Shown here piece by piece: positions 1-7,279 of a stretch of DNA of 21,836 nt. A program made the position numbers and the translations under genes. Below the pieces are notes generated by a model. That model was given only the letters and a program-made list of their open reading frames with translations. It made no database searches and was not told the origin of the DNA. The first letter of the stretch is position 1; every line of letters starts with the position of its first letter. Source of the DNA: an uncultured Phascolarctobacterium sp. (GTDB taxonomy: Bacteria; Bacillota; Negativicutes; Acidaminococcales; Acidaminococcaceae); the NCBI GenBank assembly GCA_900552855.1, contig USBG01000013.1, positions 1 through 21,836 of the forward strand, written 5' to 3'.

Positions 1-73
1 CTGGAGTCAGTCCCTCAGACTTCTTTTTGTGAGCAAGTTCATTAATACGATTAATTAATACTTTATAATCCAT
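1..73 (-). CDS. DUF896 (YnzC/UPF0291) family protein, 5' part only
   Basis: Only the first 24 codons lie in the window; the gene runs off the left edge. The translation begins MDYKVLINRINELAHKKK and continues SEGLTP, which matches the conserved start of the small (about 60-80 residue) DUF896 family: a helix followed by the basic NELA-KKK segment and the EGLT turn. An AGGAG ribosome binding site sits just upstream of the ATG at 71-73 on the minus strand. In Bacillus subtilis the family member YnzC lies in the LexA-controlled yneA operon, but I see no LexA box here. Molecular function is unknown. Confidence 0.8.
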   Translation of the reverse strand, partial: MDYKVLINRINELAHKKKSEGLTP

Positions 74-547
74 TATATTCACTCCTTGTATAATATGCTC
101 AGAGCAATAGCTCTGAAATTTTTTATTAGCAGCTTTAGCTTGTGCATTCGTAGGTATATAACTTATTTAACCCTAAAAATACCTGAAAAAACTGTTTATA
201 GACCTTCTAAGCGTACTAGTTTGAGAAAGGCTTAATATATCTATTATATCACTTCTATTTATATGTTTACAAATAATCTTAGGAGTCTTTTTGCAGGAAA
301 GATATATATTTTCTTAGTCAGCTGTTGGTGGGTAGAGGTATTATTTATGTAAAAAACTTTCTTAATACAGATATTTAAGCCTGTATTTATCTTAAAAATA
401 GCAATATGAAACACATAGCTAAGGAAGCGTTTACATTGACTGATACTAGCATTTGTGTTATTATGAAGAAGGTTTTAATGAGAGAAATTCTTAGTATAAA
501 TAACTTGATTTTATATAATTCTTGCTGATATTTTGAGGTGAAATATT
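74..547. other. Intergenic region, divergent genes
   Basis: I see no gene in these 474 bases. A small perfect hairpin (CAGAGC, loop AATA, GCTCTG) lies at 100-115 close to the DUF896 start, but has no U-tract. The right part holds the promoter at 436-464 for the ABC operon. I looked for a cobalamin riboswitch (B12 box) before the binding-protein gene and did not find one. Confidence 0.6.
436..464 (+). promoter_or_regulatory. Sigma-70 type promoter of the ABC importer operon
   Basis: TTGACT (436-441), a 17-base spacer, and TATTAT (459-464) make a near-consensus promoter. It lies about 80 bases before the ATG at 548 and points into the operon. Confidence 0.65.
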
Positions 548-1507
548 ATGAGCTTTAAGAAAATAATCTGCTTGCTTTTAGGTGTATTTATGTTGGCCTT
601 GGCAGGCTGTGGGGGTAATGAAAAAAAACAGGCTTCTGTGGAAAATGCCTATATGCAGCTGACTGATGCAGCAGGAAGACATGTGGTGATTGCTAAAAAA
701 CCAGAGCGTGTTGTTACCTTGACACCGTCCTATTTGAGCATGATTGATGCAGTAGGTGGCACTATTGTTGGTCGTGCAACATCTAGAGTTGGCGTTATTC
801 CACCTTCTATGGAAAAGGTTCCGGAGGTTGGCTTTGTTTATAATATTAATATGGAGGCCCTAATTGGTTTGAAGCCTGATTTGGTTTTAGCTGGACGTAA
901 CCAACATGACAAGTTTACGCCTATTTTGGAGTCAAACAATATTAATGTTATCCAGTTTGATGCTAAAACTTATGAGGATGTAAAATCCACAGTTATGGTT
1001 TTGGGCAATGTTTATGGCACGCAGGACAAGGCTAAGGCTGAGTGCGAGCTGTTGGATAAAGAAATAAAGGCTATTACTGACAAGCTTCCCGCTGAAAAAA
1101 GTAAGAAAAAAATTGTTATTATGCATGCAACTGCCAGCAGCGTAACCGTTGAAGGTAAAAAGAGCATTGCAGGCTGTGTAAGTGATATTTTAGGCTTTGA
1201 TAATGTGGCTGCAACTGCTTTAGGTGGCAAGTCTGAAAAGACTCCTTATAGCATGGAAAGCCTTGTTGGCCAAAATCCTGAAATCATTTTTATTACCTCT
1301 ATGGGTAAGGCTGACGAAATTGAAAATCGTCTGCGTGCAGATTTCAAGAATAATCCTGCCTGGAATAGCTTGGAGGCTGTACAAAAGGGCAAGGTTTATG
1401 TGCTGCCAGAGCGTCTTTTCCTGATAAATCCCGGTTTGAATTATCCTGAAGCTGTAGAATATATGGCTAAGCAGGTATATCCGGAGGTTTTTAAAGATGG
1501 AAAATAA
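548..1507 (+). CDS. Periplasmic/lipoprotein substrate-binding protein of a FecB/BtuF-type ABC importer
   Basis: The 319-residue protein starts with a lipoprotein signal: basic MSFKK, a hydrophobic stretch, and the lipobox LALAGC with the lipidated Cys at residue 21. The rest fits the helical-backbone metal receptor (TroA-like) fold: PERVVTL near residue 57 opens the first lobe, followed by GLKPDLVLAG, and a typical C-terminal GKVYVLPE region. It would capture a corrinoid, heme or ferric siderophore outside the membrane and hand it to the permease encoded next. A GAGGTG ribosome binding site precedes the ATG. The gene overlaps the permease gene by 11 bases, so the two are co-translated. The exact substrate cannot be read from the sequence. 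Confidence 0.88.
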   Translation: MSFKKIICLLLGVFMLALAGCGGNEKKQASVENAYMQLTDAAGRHVVIAKKPERVVTLTPSYLSMIDAVGGTIVGRATSRVGVIPPSMEKVPEVGFVYNINMEALIGLKPDLVLAGRNQHDKFTPILESNNINVIQFDAKTYEDVKSTVMVLGNVYGTQDKAKAECELLDKEIKAITDKLPAEKSKKKIVIMHATASSVTVEGKKSIAGCVSDILGFDNVAATALGGKSEKTPYSMESLVGQNPEIIFITSMGKADEIENRLRADFKNNPAWNSLEAVQKGKVYVLPERLFLINPGLNYPEAVEYMAKQVYPEVFKDGK

Positions 1508-2525
1508 ACAGTTGGATGCTTCTCAGGCGGTGGAGCAGTTTGGTATTTCCAGAACCGTGTGGCGTTTTGGTGTGCTATCCTTTTTTCTGATATTAGCTAT
1601 TGTAGGTGCATTTTTGAGTCTTACTAAGGGTTCTAGCGTGATCAGCTTAAGTCAGATTGTAGATATTCTGATGAATCCTGGTAATGATCCACAAAGTCAG
1701 ATTATTTGGAATATCCGTATGCCTCGTACCATAGTTGGTGCTTTAGTTGGTATTAATTTATCTTTGTCCGGTGCTATTTTGCAGGCAGTAATGCGTAATC
1801 CGTTGGCAGACCCACATATTATTGGTATTTCCTCCGGCGCTGGTCTTGCTGGCGTTGTGATTATGATTTTATTCCCTGCTTTAGAATACTTAATTACTCC
1901 TGTCGCCTTTGTTGGTGCTATGGTGGCTGCTATCTGCATCTATATTTTGGCTTGGAAGAATGGCATTAAGCCTGTGCGTATTATTTTAGCAGGTGTTGCT
2001 GTATCTGCATTTTTAAGTGCAGGTATTAGTGGCTTAATGATTTTTTATAGTGACCGTGTTCATGGTGCTTTGATGTGGATGGTTGGCGGTTTGGCTGCTA
2101 GAAGCTGGCCCCATGTAAGTATTATATTACCCTACGCTATTATTGGCTTGCTTTTAGCTTTGGCAGGCGCGGCATATCTTAATATTCTTCAGCTTGGCGA
2201 TGAAATGGCTCGCGGGCTTGGTATTAACGTAGAGGTTACTCGTATTATTATGACCGCTATTGCAGCTCTGTTGGCGGCAAGTGCCGTCAGTGTTGTTGGT
2301 CTGTTAGGCTTTGTTGGCCTTGTTGTACCCCATGCTGCAAGGCTTTTAATAGGCAGTGATTACCGCTATCTATTGCCTGCTGCTGGTCTTTTAGGCATTG
2401 CTATTGTAACTTTAAGTGATACCTTTGCTAGAGTTATTTTTGCACCTATTGAGTTACCTGTTGGTATTATTATGGCCTTTTTGGGTGCACCCTTCTTTTT
2501 GTTCTTGTTAAGGAGGGAAATCTGA
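1497..2525 (+). CDS. FecCD/BtuC-family ABC transporter permease
   Basis: This 342-residue, very hydrophobic protein has the hallmarks of the FecCD family: the RMPRTIVGALVG segment near residue 65, the motif AVMRNPLADPHIIGISSGAG around residues 97-116, and GLLGFVGLVVPHAARLLIG near residues 262-280, which contains the coupling region. About ten membrane helices are expected, the usual number for this family. Its start ATG at 1497 is inside the end of the binding-protein gene and is preceded by GGAGG at 1483-1487. It forms the transmembrane channel of the importer and is followed with a one-base overlap by the ATPase gene. Confidence 0.93.
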   Translation: MENKQLDASQAVEQFGISRTVWRFGVLSFFLILAIVGAFLSLTKGSSVISLSQIVDILMNPGNDPQSQIIWNIRMPRTIVGALVGINLSLSGAILQAVMRNPLADPHIIGISSGAGLAGVVIMILFPALEYLITPVAFVGAMVAAICIYILAWKNGIKPVRIILAGVAVSAFLSAGISGLMIFYSDRVHGALMWMVGGLAARSWPHVSIILPYAIIGLLLALAGAAYLNILQLGDEMARGLGINVEVTRIIMTAIAALLAASAVSVVGLLGFVGLVVPHAARLLIGSDYRYLLPAAGLLGIAIVTLSDTFARVIFAPIELPVGIIMAFLGAPFFLFLLRREI

Positions 2526-3307
2526 TGACTGCAATTATTAAGGCGGAGCATGTTTCCGTTACTATCAATAAAAAAGAAATTATCCATGATATTAGCTTTG
2601 AAATACCAGAGGGAAAAATATCTGCTATTATTGGTCCTAATGGCTGCGGCAAAAGTACTACATTAAAGGCTGTTTCTCGTATTTTGCCCTGCACAGGTAG
2701 TATTACCTTTAAGGGCAAGGATGTACATGCTTTTAGCCATCGTGACTTTGCTCAGTGTTTAGCAATTTTGACTCAGTCACCCCAGGCCCCAACGGATTTG
2801 ACCGTTAAGGACCTGGTAGAAATGGGACGCTTTCCTCATCGTGGTTTTTTAGGTCGTGGCAGCAAGGATGATCATATACACGTAGAATGGGCTTTAGAGC
2901 AGACTAATATGACCAATATGCAGCACCGCTTGCTGCACACATTGTCCGGTGGTGAACGCCAAAGAGCTTGGATTGCTATGGCGTTAGCACAACGTCCGCA
3001 GGTACTGCTTTTAGACGAGCCTACAACATATCTGGATATTTGCCATCAGCTGGAGGTTATGCAGCTTTTAGTAAAGCTTAATCGCGAACTTGGGTTGACC
3101 GTAGTTATGGTAATTCATGATTTGAACCATGCCATCCAATATGCTGACCATGTAACGGTTATTAAAGAAGGACATTTAGTAACAAGTGGCAGCCCTAAGG
3201 AAATTGTTACATCTGGCTTGCTACAGAATGTATTCCGTGTTAAGGCGGATGAATTTGCCTGCACCAATGGCTTGCGTGCCCTTGTGCCTATTGATTTGTG
3301 CAAATAA
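2525..3307 (+). CDS. ABC transporter ATPase of the FecE/BtuD type
   Basis: The 260-residue ATPase drives the importer from the cytoplasmic side. It shows the Walker A GPNGCGKS (residues 37-44), the ABC signature LSGGERQR (140-147), Walker B LLLDEP with Asp164 and catalytic Glu165, and the H-loop His198 in VIHDLNH. Length and motif spacing are normal for the cobalamin/Fe3+-siderophore importer ATPases. The ATG shares one base with the TGA of the permease gene, and a GGAGG lies inside the permease's last codons. It is the last gene of the operon; the terminator at 3376-3408 follows. Confidence 0.94.
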   Translation: MTAIIKAEHVSVTINKKEIIHDISFEIPEGKISAIIGPNGCGKSTTLKAVSRILPCTGSITFKGKDVHAFSHRDFAQCLAILTQSPQAPTDLTVKDLVEMGRFPHRGFLGRGSKDDHIHVEWALEQTNMTNMQHRLLHTLSGGERQRAWIAMALAQRPQVLLLDEPTTYLDICHQLEVMQLLVKLNRELGLTVVMVIHDLNHAIQYADHVTVIKEGHLVTSGSPKEIVTSGLLQNVFRVKADEFACTNGLRALVPIDLCK

Positions 3308-3375
3308 ACGTTAGTAAAAATACGCAGGCTTTTTATATGCGTAAAAAGTGCATTAAAAAAGAATAATATTATAAG

Positions 3376-3408
3376 AAAGACTGAGCTCTTGTGGGTTCAG
3401 TCTTTTTT
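3376..3408 (+). terminator. Intrinsic terminator of the ABC operon
   Basis: A nine-base stem AAAGACTGA / TCAGTCTTT (3376-3384 with 3397-3405) closes a 12-base loop and runs into a T-tract to 3408. Confidence 0.85.
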
Positions 3409-3605
3409 GATGGAATTAAAGCTCTTATTTGAAAGGGGAGACAGCTTTTAGAGTGAAAATAAATGATAGAATCTTTATTTTAAGTTAATGCTTTAAAATG
3501 ATAAAGAAATTATGGCTAAACTCCTTAAAAATAGTGATTTTCTTAAAGATGTTACTTAAATAAGTAATTAAGGAAATCAAAATGATTTATTTTGGAGGGG
3601 GTCAT

Positions 3606-4220
3606 ATGGATGAAACTAAAGTTGTTCCTAAAAAGACTTTGATGGATAGGTTTTTGAACACTGTCGAGGCAGCTGGTAATAAACTTCCTGATCCAGCTAC
3701 ATTATTTGTTTTGTTGGCAATATTCGTATTGGTGTTGTCAGCTATTTTTGGTAGTATGGGATTGTCTGCAGAACATCCGGGAACACATAAGGTAATCAAG
3801 GTAGTTAATCTACTAACTGTAGATGGTTTTAGAATGATTTGGAGTAAAGCAGTTTCTAATTTTTCTGGTTTTGCTCCTCTGGGTATGGTACTAGTTTGTG
3901 TTATTGGTGCTGGCGTCGCAGAAAAAAGTGGATTTTTAGCAGCCTTTATGCAAAAGGTTCTTGGTAGTGCTGCACCAGCTTTAGTAACATTTACGATTAT
4001 TTTTGTTGGTATTAACGGTAACGTGGCTGGTGATGCGGCATTCGTAGTTTTACCTCCGGTTGCAGGTGTTATTTTCTTAGGAATGGGACGTCATCCGCTT
4101 TTAGGTGTATTTTGTGGTTATGCCAGTGTTGCGGCTGGTTTTTGTGCTAACATAATGAGCTGTAAAGCTTTATGGAGAAGAAGCTTTAGCTCCTATGAAG
4201 CAGAAAATGGGTTCAGATGA
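3606..4220 (+). pseudogene. AbgT-family (p-aminobenzoyl-glutamate type) transporter, truncated by deletion
   Basis: The reading frame encodes roughly the first 185 residues of an AbgT-family transporter, which is normally about 510 residues long. The start MDETKVVPKK fits the usual cytoplasmic N-terminus, then FLNTVEAAGNKLPDPATLFV is a family hallmark, followed by hydrophobic helices and FVGINGNVAGDAAFVVLPP near residues 137-155. I chose ATG 3606 over an upstream ATG because GGAGGGGG ends four bases before it. The homology stops near ANIMS (about 4160); the last 20 residues before the stop at 4220 are out-of-frame translation of an M20 peptidase remnant. AbgT proteins import folate breakdown product p-aminobenzoyl-glutamate or related compounds. 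This copy lacks most of its helices and cannot transport. Confidence 0.82.
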
Positions 4221-4404
4221 TTTTTCTGTATATTTAGACAAGGTTCCAGAAGTTTATGGCTTTTTAGGTGCACGCAATTAAAGCAAGGGCTTGTGTTGCG
4301 TTCATCATCACCCTAGCTTTGATGTAGATGAGGATGTATTTCCGGATGGGACTGCAGTTTACACGCAGTTTGCTCTAGATTATTTACTTGCAAATAAAGA
4401 TTAG
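4162..4404 (+). pseudogene. C-terminal remnant of an M20-family amidohydrolase (AbgA/AbgB-like)
   Basis: Read in a frame shifted by +1 from the AbgT remnant, these bases give VKLYGEEALAPMKQKMGSDD, then FSVYLDKVPEVYGFLGARN, an in-frame TAA (4279-4281), then SKGLCCVHHHPSFDVDEDVF and a further 19 residues to a TAG at 4402-4404. MGSDDFSVYL, the HHHPSFDVDEDVFPDG stretch and the closing TQFALDYLL are the typical end of M20 peptidases/amidohydrolases, including the metal-binding His near the C-terminus. About 330 N-terminal residues are missing. AbgA/AbgB-like enzymes split p-aminobenzoyl-glutamate and are often encoded beside AbgT, so one deletion of very roughly 2 kb could have joined the two genes. 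The extra TAA shows later decay. Confidence 0.82.
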
Positions 4405-4416
4405 ATTATGGTTGAG

Positions 4417-4456
4417 ATACCTTTTCTGTTTAATAATACAGGAAGGGTATTTTATT
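4417..4456 (+). terminator. Intrinsic terminator after the broken AbgT/M20 locus
   Basis: A 13-pair stem (4417-4429 with 4438-4450, some G-U pairs) with loop TTAATAAT is followed by TTTTATTT. It survives just downstream of the M20 remnant's TAG. Confidence 0.7.
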
Positions 4457-4526
4457 TAGAGAATATGGGTAATAAAAGAGGCAATGTTTTTGAGCTTTGT
4501 TTAGTGGTTTATGAAAGTGTATATCT

Positions 4527-4566
4527 AAAGAAATACGGCTATCAGTCTAGTGTGAACTGATAGCCG
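4527..4566 (-). terminator. Probable terminator of the OFA transporter transcript
   Basis: A perfect 11-base inverted repeat CGGCTATCAGT / ACTGATAGCCG (4536-4546 with 4556-4566) is followed on the minus strand by TATTTCTTT. The T-tract is interrupted, so termination may be partial. It lies about 130 bases past the MFS stop codon. Confidence 0.6.
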
Positions 4567-4695
4567 CAGCGTAATACTTGGTCAAGATTTACTTTTGTAG
4601 GATGAATTTATTAGTATTTAATACTTTTCTAATTCTTTTTATTTTGTAACACAGTAGTCATTTGATTATGATAATTGACAAGAGCTTAAAGCACT

Positions 4696-5925
4696 TTACT
4701 TTTCTACAGAGGGTGCGTTGCTAAGCTTGAGGATAATAGCAATGACAAGACTTAATACAAAACAGCCAGAGAAGAAGTAAAGAGTGATGCTGTAGCTATG
4801 TGTGCGTTCATAAATAAGGGATAAAAGTAAGGGGCCAGCAATGCCAGCAAGACCCCAGGCTGTAAGAATACGTCCGTGGATGGCACTAAGCTGTTTGGTA
4901 CCGAATAGGTCGCTCAGGTATGCAGGCATGCAAGAGAAGCCGCCGCCATAACAAGTGATGATGATAAAGATAAGCACTTGGAACCAGAAGCTGTCAGTTA
5001 CGTCTGCCAACATATAAAAGGCAACGATTTCAATTAAAAAGAATACAACATAGGTGTTTTTACGACCAATATAGTCAGAGATTGTGGACCAGAAAATGCG
5101 ACCACCACCATTTAGGAGACCGATGATACCAACCATGGAGGCAGCAGCTAGAGGAGACATTTTAATAACCTCTTGCGCCATTGGAGAAGCAACTGCTAAA
5201 AGGCCTATGCCGCAGGTAATGTTGGTAAAGAAAATCCACCATAATGCGTAAAAATGCCAGCTTTTCATAGCTTGACTAACAGTAAATTGAGTAGGCTGGT
5301 CATGAGAAATAGCTGCCTTGTGCTTACCTGAACCAAGGTCCTTGTCTGCAGGCATTTTGGGCGGCTCAAGATAAAGTGCAGAGGAAACCATAACTACAGC
5401 ATACACGCAGCCTAGGATAATAAAGTTTTGGATAAGGCCATACTTTGCAATGAGAATTTGCATAACAGGACCAGCGATAAGACTGGCAAAGCCGAAACCC
5501 ATAATTGCTAAGCCTGTTGCTAAGCCGCGGTTATTTGGAAACCATTTTACTAAAGTGGAAACAGGAGTTATATAACCAGTTCCTAAGCCGATACCGCCAA
5601 TAACGCCATAGGACAGGTACAAAAGCCATAGGCTGTGCTGCTGTAAGGCATAGGCAGTACCAAGCATACCGCTGGTAAAAAACGCAGCAGCTACAAGACC
5701 ACTGCGGCGGGGGCCAAAGCGTTCTACGTAGCTGCCTAAAAAACCAGCAGACAGACCTAGAAACAGAATGGCCAGAGAAAAGGTCCAGGTGACCTCTTTA
5801 AGAGTAAAGCCCATAGCTTCCATAATGGGCTTCGTCAGTACGCTCCAGGCGTACACACTGCCAATACTGATGTGGATACCAATTGCGGCTAAAACGATAA
5901 GCCATTTGTTTTTTGTTTGCTGCAT
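4696..5925 (-). CDS. MFS transporter of the OFA (oxalate:formate antiporter) family
   Basis: The product is 409 residues with about 12 membrane helices. The start MQQTKNKWLIVLAAIGIHIS, the motif GSVYAWSVLTKPI near residues 21-33, GPRRSGLVAA in the first cytoplasmic loop, and GGIGLGTGYITPVSTLVKWF in the first half are characteristic of OFA-family carriers, which exchange small carboxylates such as oxalate, formate or lactate across the inner membrane. I chose ATG 5925 because AGAGG lies properly upstream; the longer frame up to 6048 would start inside the riboswitch. The gene is transcribed alone from a consensus promoter and controlled by the ZTP riboswitch at 6011-6097. That control suggests a substrate tied to one-carbon metabolism, formate being the obvious candidate; the substrate itself is inferred. 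Confidence 0.88.
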   Translation of the reverse strand: MQQTKNKWLIVLAAIGIHISIGSVYAWSVLTKPIMEAMGFTLKEVTWTFSLAILFLGLSAGFLGSYVERFGPRRSGLVAAAFFTSGMLGTAYALQQHSLWLLYLSYGVIGGIGLGTGYITPVSTLVKWFPNNRGLATGLAIMGFGFASLIAGPVMQILIAKYGLIQNFIILGCVYAVVMVSSALYLEPPKMPADKDLGSGKHKAAISHDQPTQFTVSQAMKSWHFYALWWIFFTNITCGIGLLAVASPMAQEVIKMSPLAAASMVGIIGLLNGGGRIFWSTISDYIGRKNTYVVFFLIEIVAFYMLADVTDSFWFQVLIFIIITCYGGGFSCMPAYLSDLFGTKQLSAIHGRILTAWGLAGIAGPLLLSLIYERTHSYSITLYFFSGCFVLSLVIAIILKLSNAPSVEK

Positions 5926-5988
5926 TGTGAAAACCTCTTTTCGTGACAAATAATGACAAATGAATATCATAGCATTTGCCGCCAAAAC

Positions 5989-6022
5989 AAAAAACGCCCG
6001 GGCGCAAATGCTTGCCCAGACG
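5989..6022 (-). terminator. Riboswitch-controlled intrinsic terminator
   Basis: On the minus strand CGTCTGGGC (6022-6014) pairs with GCCCGGGCG (6003-5995) to form a nine-pair GC-rich stem followed by six T residues (5994-5989). The 5' arm is the same CGTCTGGGC that forms the ZTP pseudoknot and P3. Ligand binding and termination are therefore mutually exclusive, the arrangement of an ON switch. Confidence 0.9.
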
Positions 6023-6097
6023 GTCGGCTGAATCACAATGCAGTCCATGTGGTTAAATCCACTAATCCGTCAGTCCTGCATTGCTCTATGTGATTGT
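6011..6097 (-). promoter_or_regulatory. ZTP/ZMP riboswitch (pfl motif)
   Basis: Read on the minus strand the leader matches the pfl-motif consensus element by element. P1 is CAATGCAG (6083-6076) with CTGCATTG (6043-6036), with an outer AATCA/TGATT extension across an asymmetric bulge. Next come GACTGACGGA (6075-6066), P2 GTGG/CCAC (6062-6059 with 6052-6049), ATGGA, and the diagnostic GCCGACCGTCTGGGC (6028-6014), which folds as P3 (GCC/GGC). GACGG (6071-6067) and CCGTC (6023-6019) form the pseudoknot. ZTP riboswitches sense the purine intermediate ZMP and ZTP, which build up when 10-formyl-tetrahydrofolate is short, and usually turn on purine and one-carbon genes. Here the aptamer starts within a few bases of the predicted transcription start and controls the OFA carrier. 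Confidence 0.93.
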
Positions 6098-6103
6098 AGC
6101 TCC

Positions 6104-6131
6104 ATTATAACCTATAATTGTATTTTGTCAA
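6104..6131 (-). promoter_or_regulatory. Consensus sigma-70 promoter of the riboswitch/OFA transcript
   Basis: On the minus strand TTGACA (6131-6126), a 16-base spacer and TATAAT (6109-6104) are both exact consensus hexamers. Transcription would start near 6097, right at the aptamer. Confidence 0.85.
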
Positions 6132-6385
6132 ATGGTTTTTTAGTGAATTTGGACGTTTTAATTTTACGACAATACAATCATTAGAAAGACAGGTTGTCGA
6201 AGAAGGATTATTCGCTGCCTTAAAATTTTAAAGTAATATGCACTGCACATTTATGACACAATGATTTTACGTGTAGTTGAGGGTGGAGTGTGATAAAATA
6301 ATAATATTAGATATTTTTGTTTAGCGCAAGAATTAAGCTATTTTGGCTTTTCTATATATTTGTTTTCCTAAAGGAGGAATAATTT

Positions 6386-7048
6386 ATGCACATTACTTTT
6401 GAAGAGATTTCAAAAAACGAAACGATTCGTACTTATATTAAAAAGGCAGATGAATCTTTACTTGCTCTTGGTTATACCGAGCACAGCTTTCCACATGTTA
6501 CCCGTGTTGCTATTACTGCACGCATGATTTTGGAAAAACTTGGTTATCCTGCTCGTGATGCAGAGCTAGCCGCAATTGCTGGCTATATGCACGACATTGG
6601 CAATGTCATTAACCGCATTGACCATGCGCAAAGTGGCGCAGTTATGGCATTCCGTATTTTGGACCAGATGCACTGTGATACTGAAGAGATTGCTACGATT
6701 ATTACTGCAATTGGTAACCATGATGAAAATACAGCTTTCCCTGTAAATCCTGTTGCTGCTGCTCTAATCATTGCTGATAAATGCGATGTGCGCTATACTC
6801 GTGTACGCGATAAATCTACCATTGGCTTTGATATTCATGATAGAGTAAATTATGCTGTAAAGAAATCAACTGTTATTGTTGATGCAGCACAAAAAACAAT
6901 CTGTCTTGACCTAAATATCGATACAACTGTATGTAATGTTTTGGAGTATTTTGAGATTTTTATTGGACGTATGCTGCTTTGCCAAAAGGCTGCAGCTAAG
7001 CTGGATACAACCTTCCGTTTGATGATTAACGGTCAGCAGGTTATGTAA
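6386..7048 (+). CDS. HD-domain metal-dependent phosphohydrolase-like protein
   Basis: The 220-residue cytoplasmic protein carries an HD domain over roughly residues 25-145: His37 in HSFPHVTR, the HD pair His69-Asp70 in GYMHDIGN, His80 in DHAQSG, GNHDE near residues 112-116, and an Asp in IIADKCD that completes the metal site. HD-domain proteins of this shape hydrolyse phosphate esters, often nucleotides, but the substrate cannot be inferred. The C-terminal 75 residues (after DIHDRVNYAV) are not recognised. A strong AAAGGAGG sits 9 bases before the ATG. It stands alone, facing away from the OFA gene. Confidence 0.82.
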   Translation: MHITFEEISKNETIRTYIKKADESLLALGYTEHSFPHVTRVAITARMILEKLGYPARDAELAAIAGYMHDIGNVINRIDHAQSGAVMAFRILDQMHCDTEEIATIITAIGNHDENTAFPVNPVAAALIIADKCDVRYTRVRDKSTIGFDIHDRVNYAVKKSTVIVDAAQKTICLDLNIDTTVCNVLEYFEIFIGRMLLCQKAAAKLDTTFRLMINGQQVM

Positions 7049-7231
7049 AATAGTGCTTACAATAATACTTTAAGCAGCATTAATTTGCCTTGCAATTAGT
7101 AGGATGAATTGATGCTGATAAATGTAATAATTAGACAAAGTAAATGTTTTTGAAAAAAGTTTTACTTTTATATTTTGTCTTACATTCAGAATAATGTTTA
7201 ATTTTGAAAATGAATTTTGTATAAAAAATGA

Positions 7232-7257
7232 GAGCCATTAGTTTGTGCTAATGGCTC
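7232..7257. terminator. Bidirectional terminator between convergent genes
   Basis: A perfect ten-base stem GAGCCATTAG / CTAATGGCTC with a six-base loop lies between the HD gene and the convergent pentapeptide gene. On the minus strand it is followed by TCATTTTTT; on the plus strand only by GTTTCT. Confidence 0.8.
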
Positions 7258-7279
7258 GTTTCTATTGCTTTATTAAATT

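Larger units (their letters stand above)
5926..6385. other. Divergent intergenic region with riboswitch leader
   Basis: The left 200 bases hold, on the minus strand, the leader of the OFA transporter (promoter, ZTP riboswitch, terminator, Shine-Dalgarno). The right part (6132-6385) leads to the HD gene. I see only a possible extended -10 (TGATAAAAT at 6291-6299) without a good -35, and a long-loop inverted repeat CGACAA/TTGTCG around 6169-6200. Confidence 0.5.

Noticed and set aside
74..547. Cobalamin riboswitch upstream of the BtuFCD-like operon
   Set aside because: No B12 box or the long conserved core is present; the leader from the promoter at 436-464 is only about 75 bases.
5926..6048. 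Longer 450-residue version of the OFA transporter starting at 6048
   Set aside because: The extra 41 residues translate the riboswitch and terminator, have no ribosome binding site, and are not part of the family; ATG 5925 has one.
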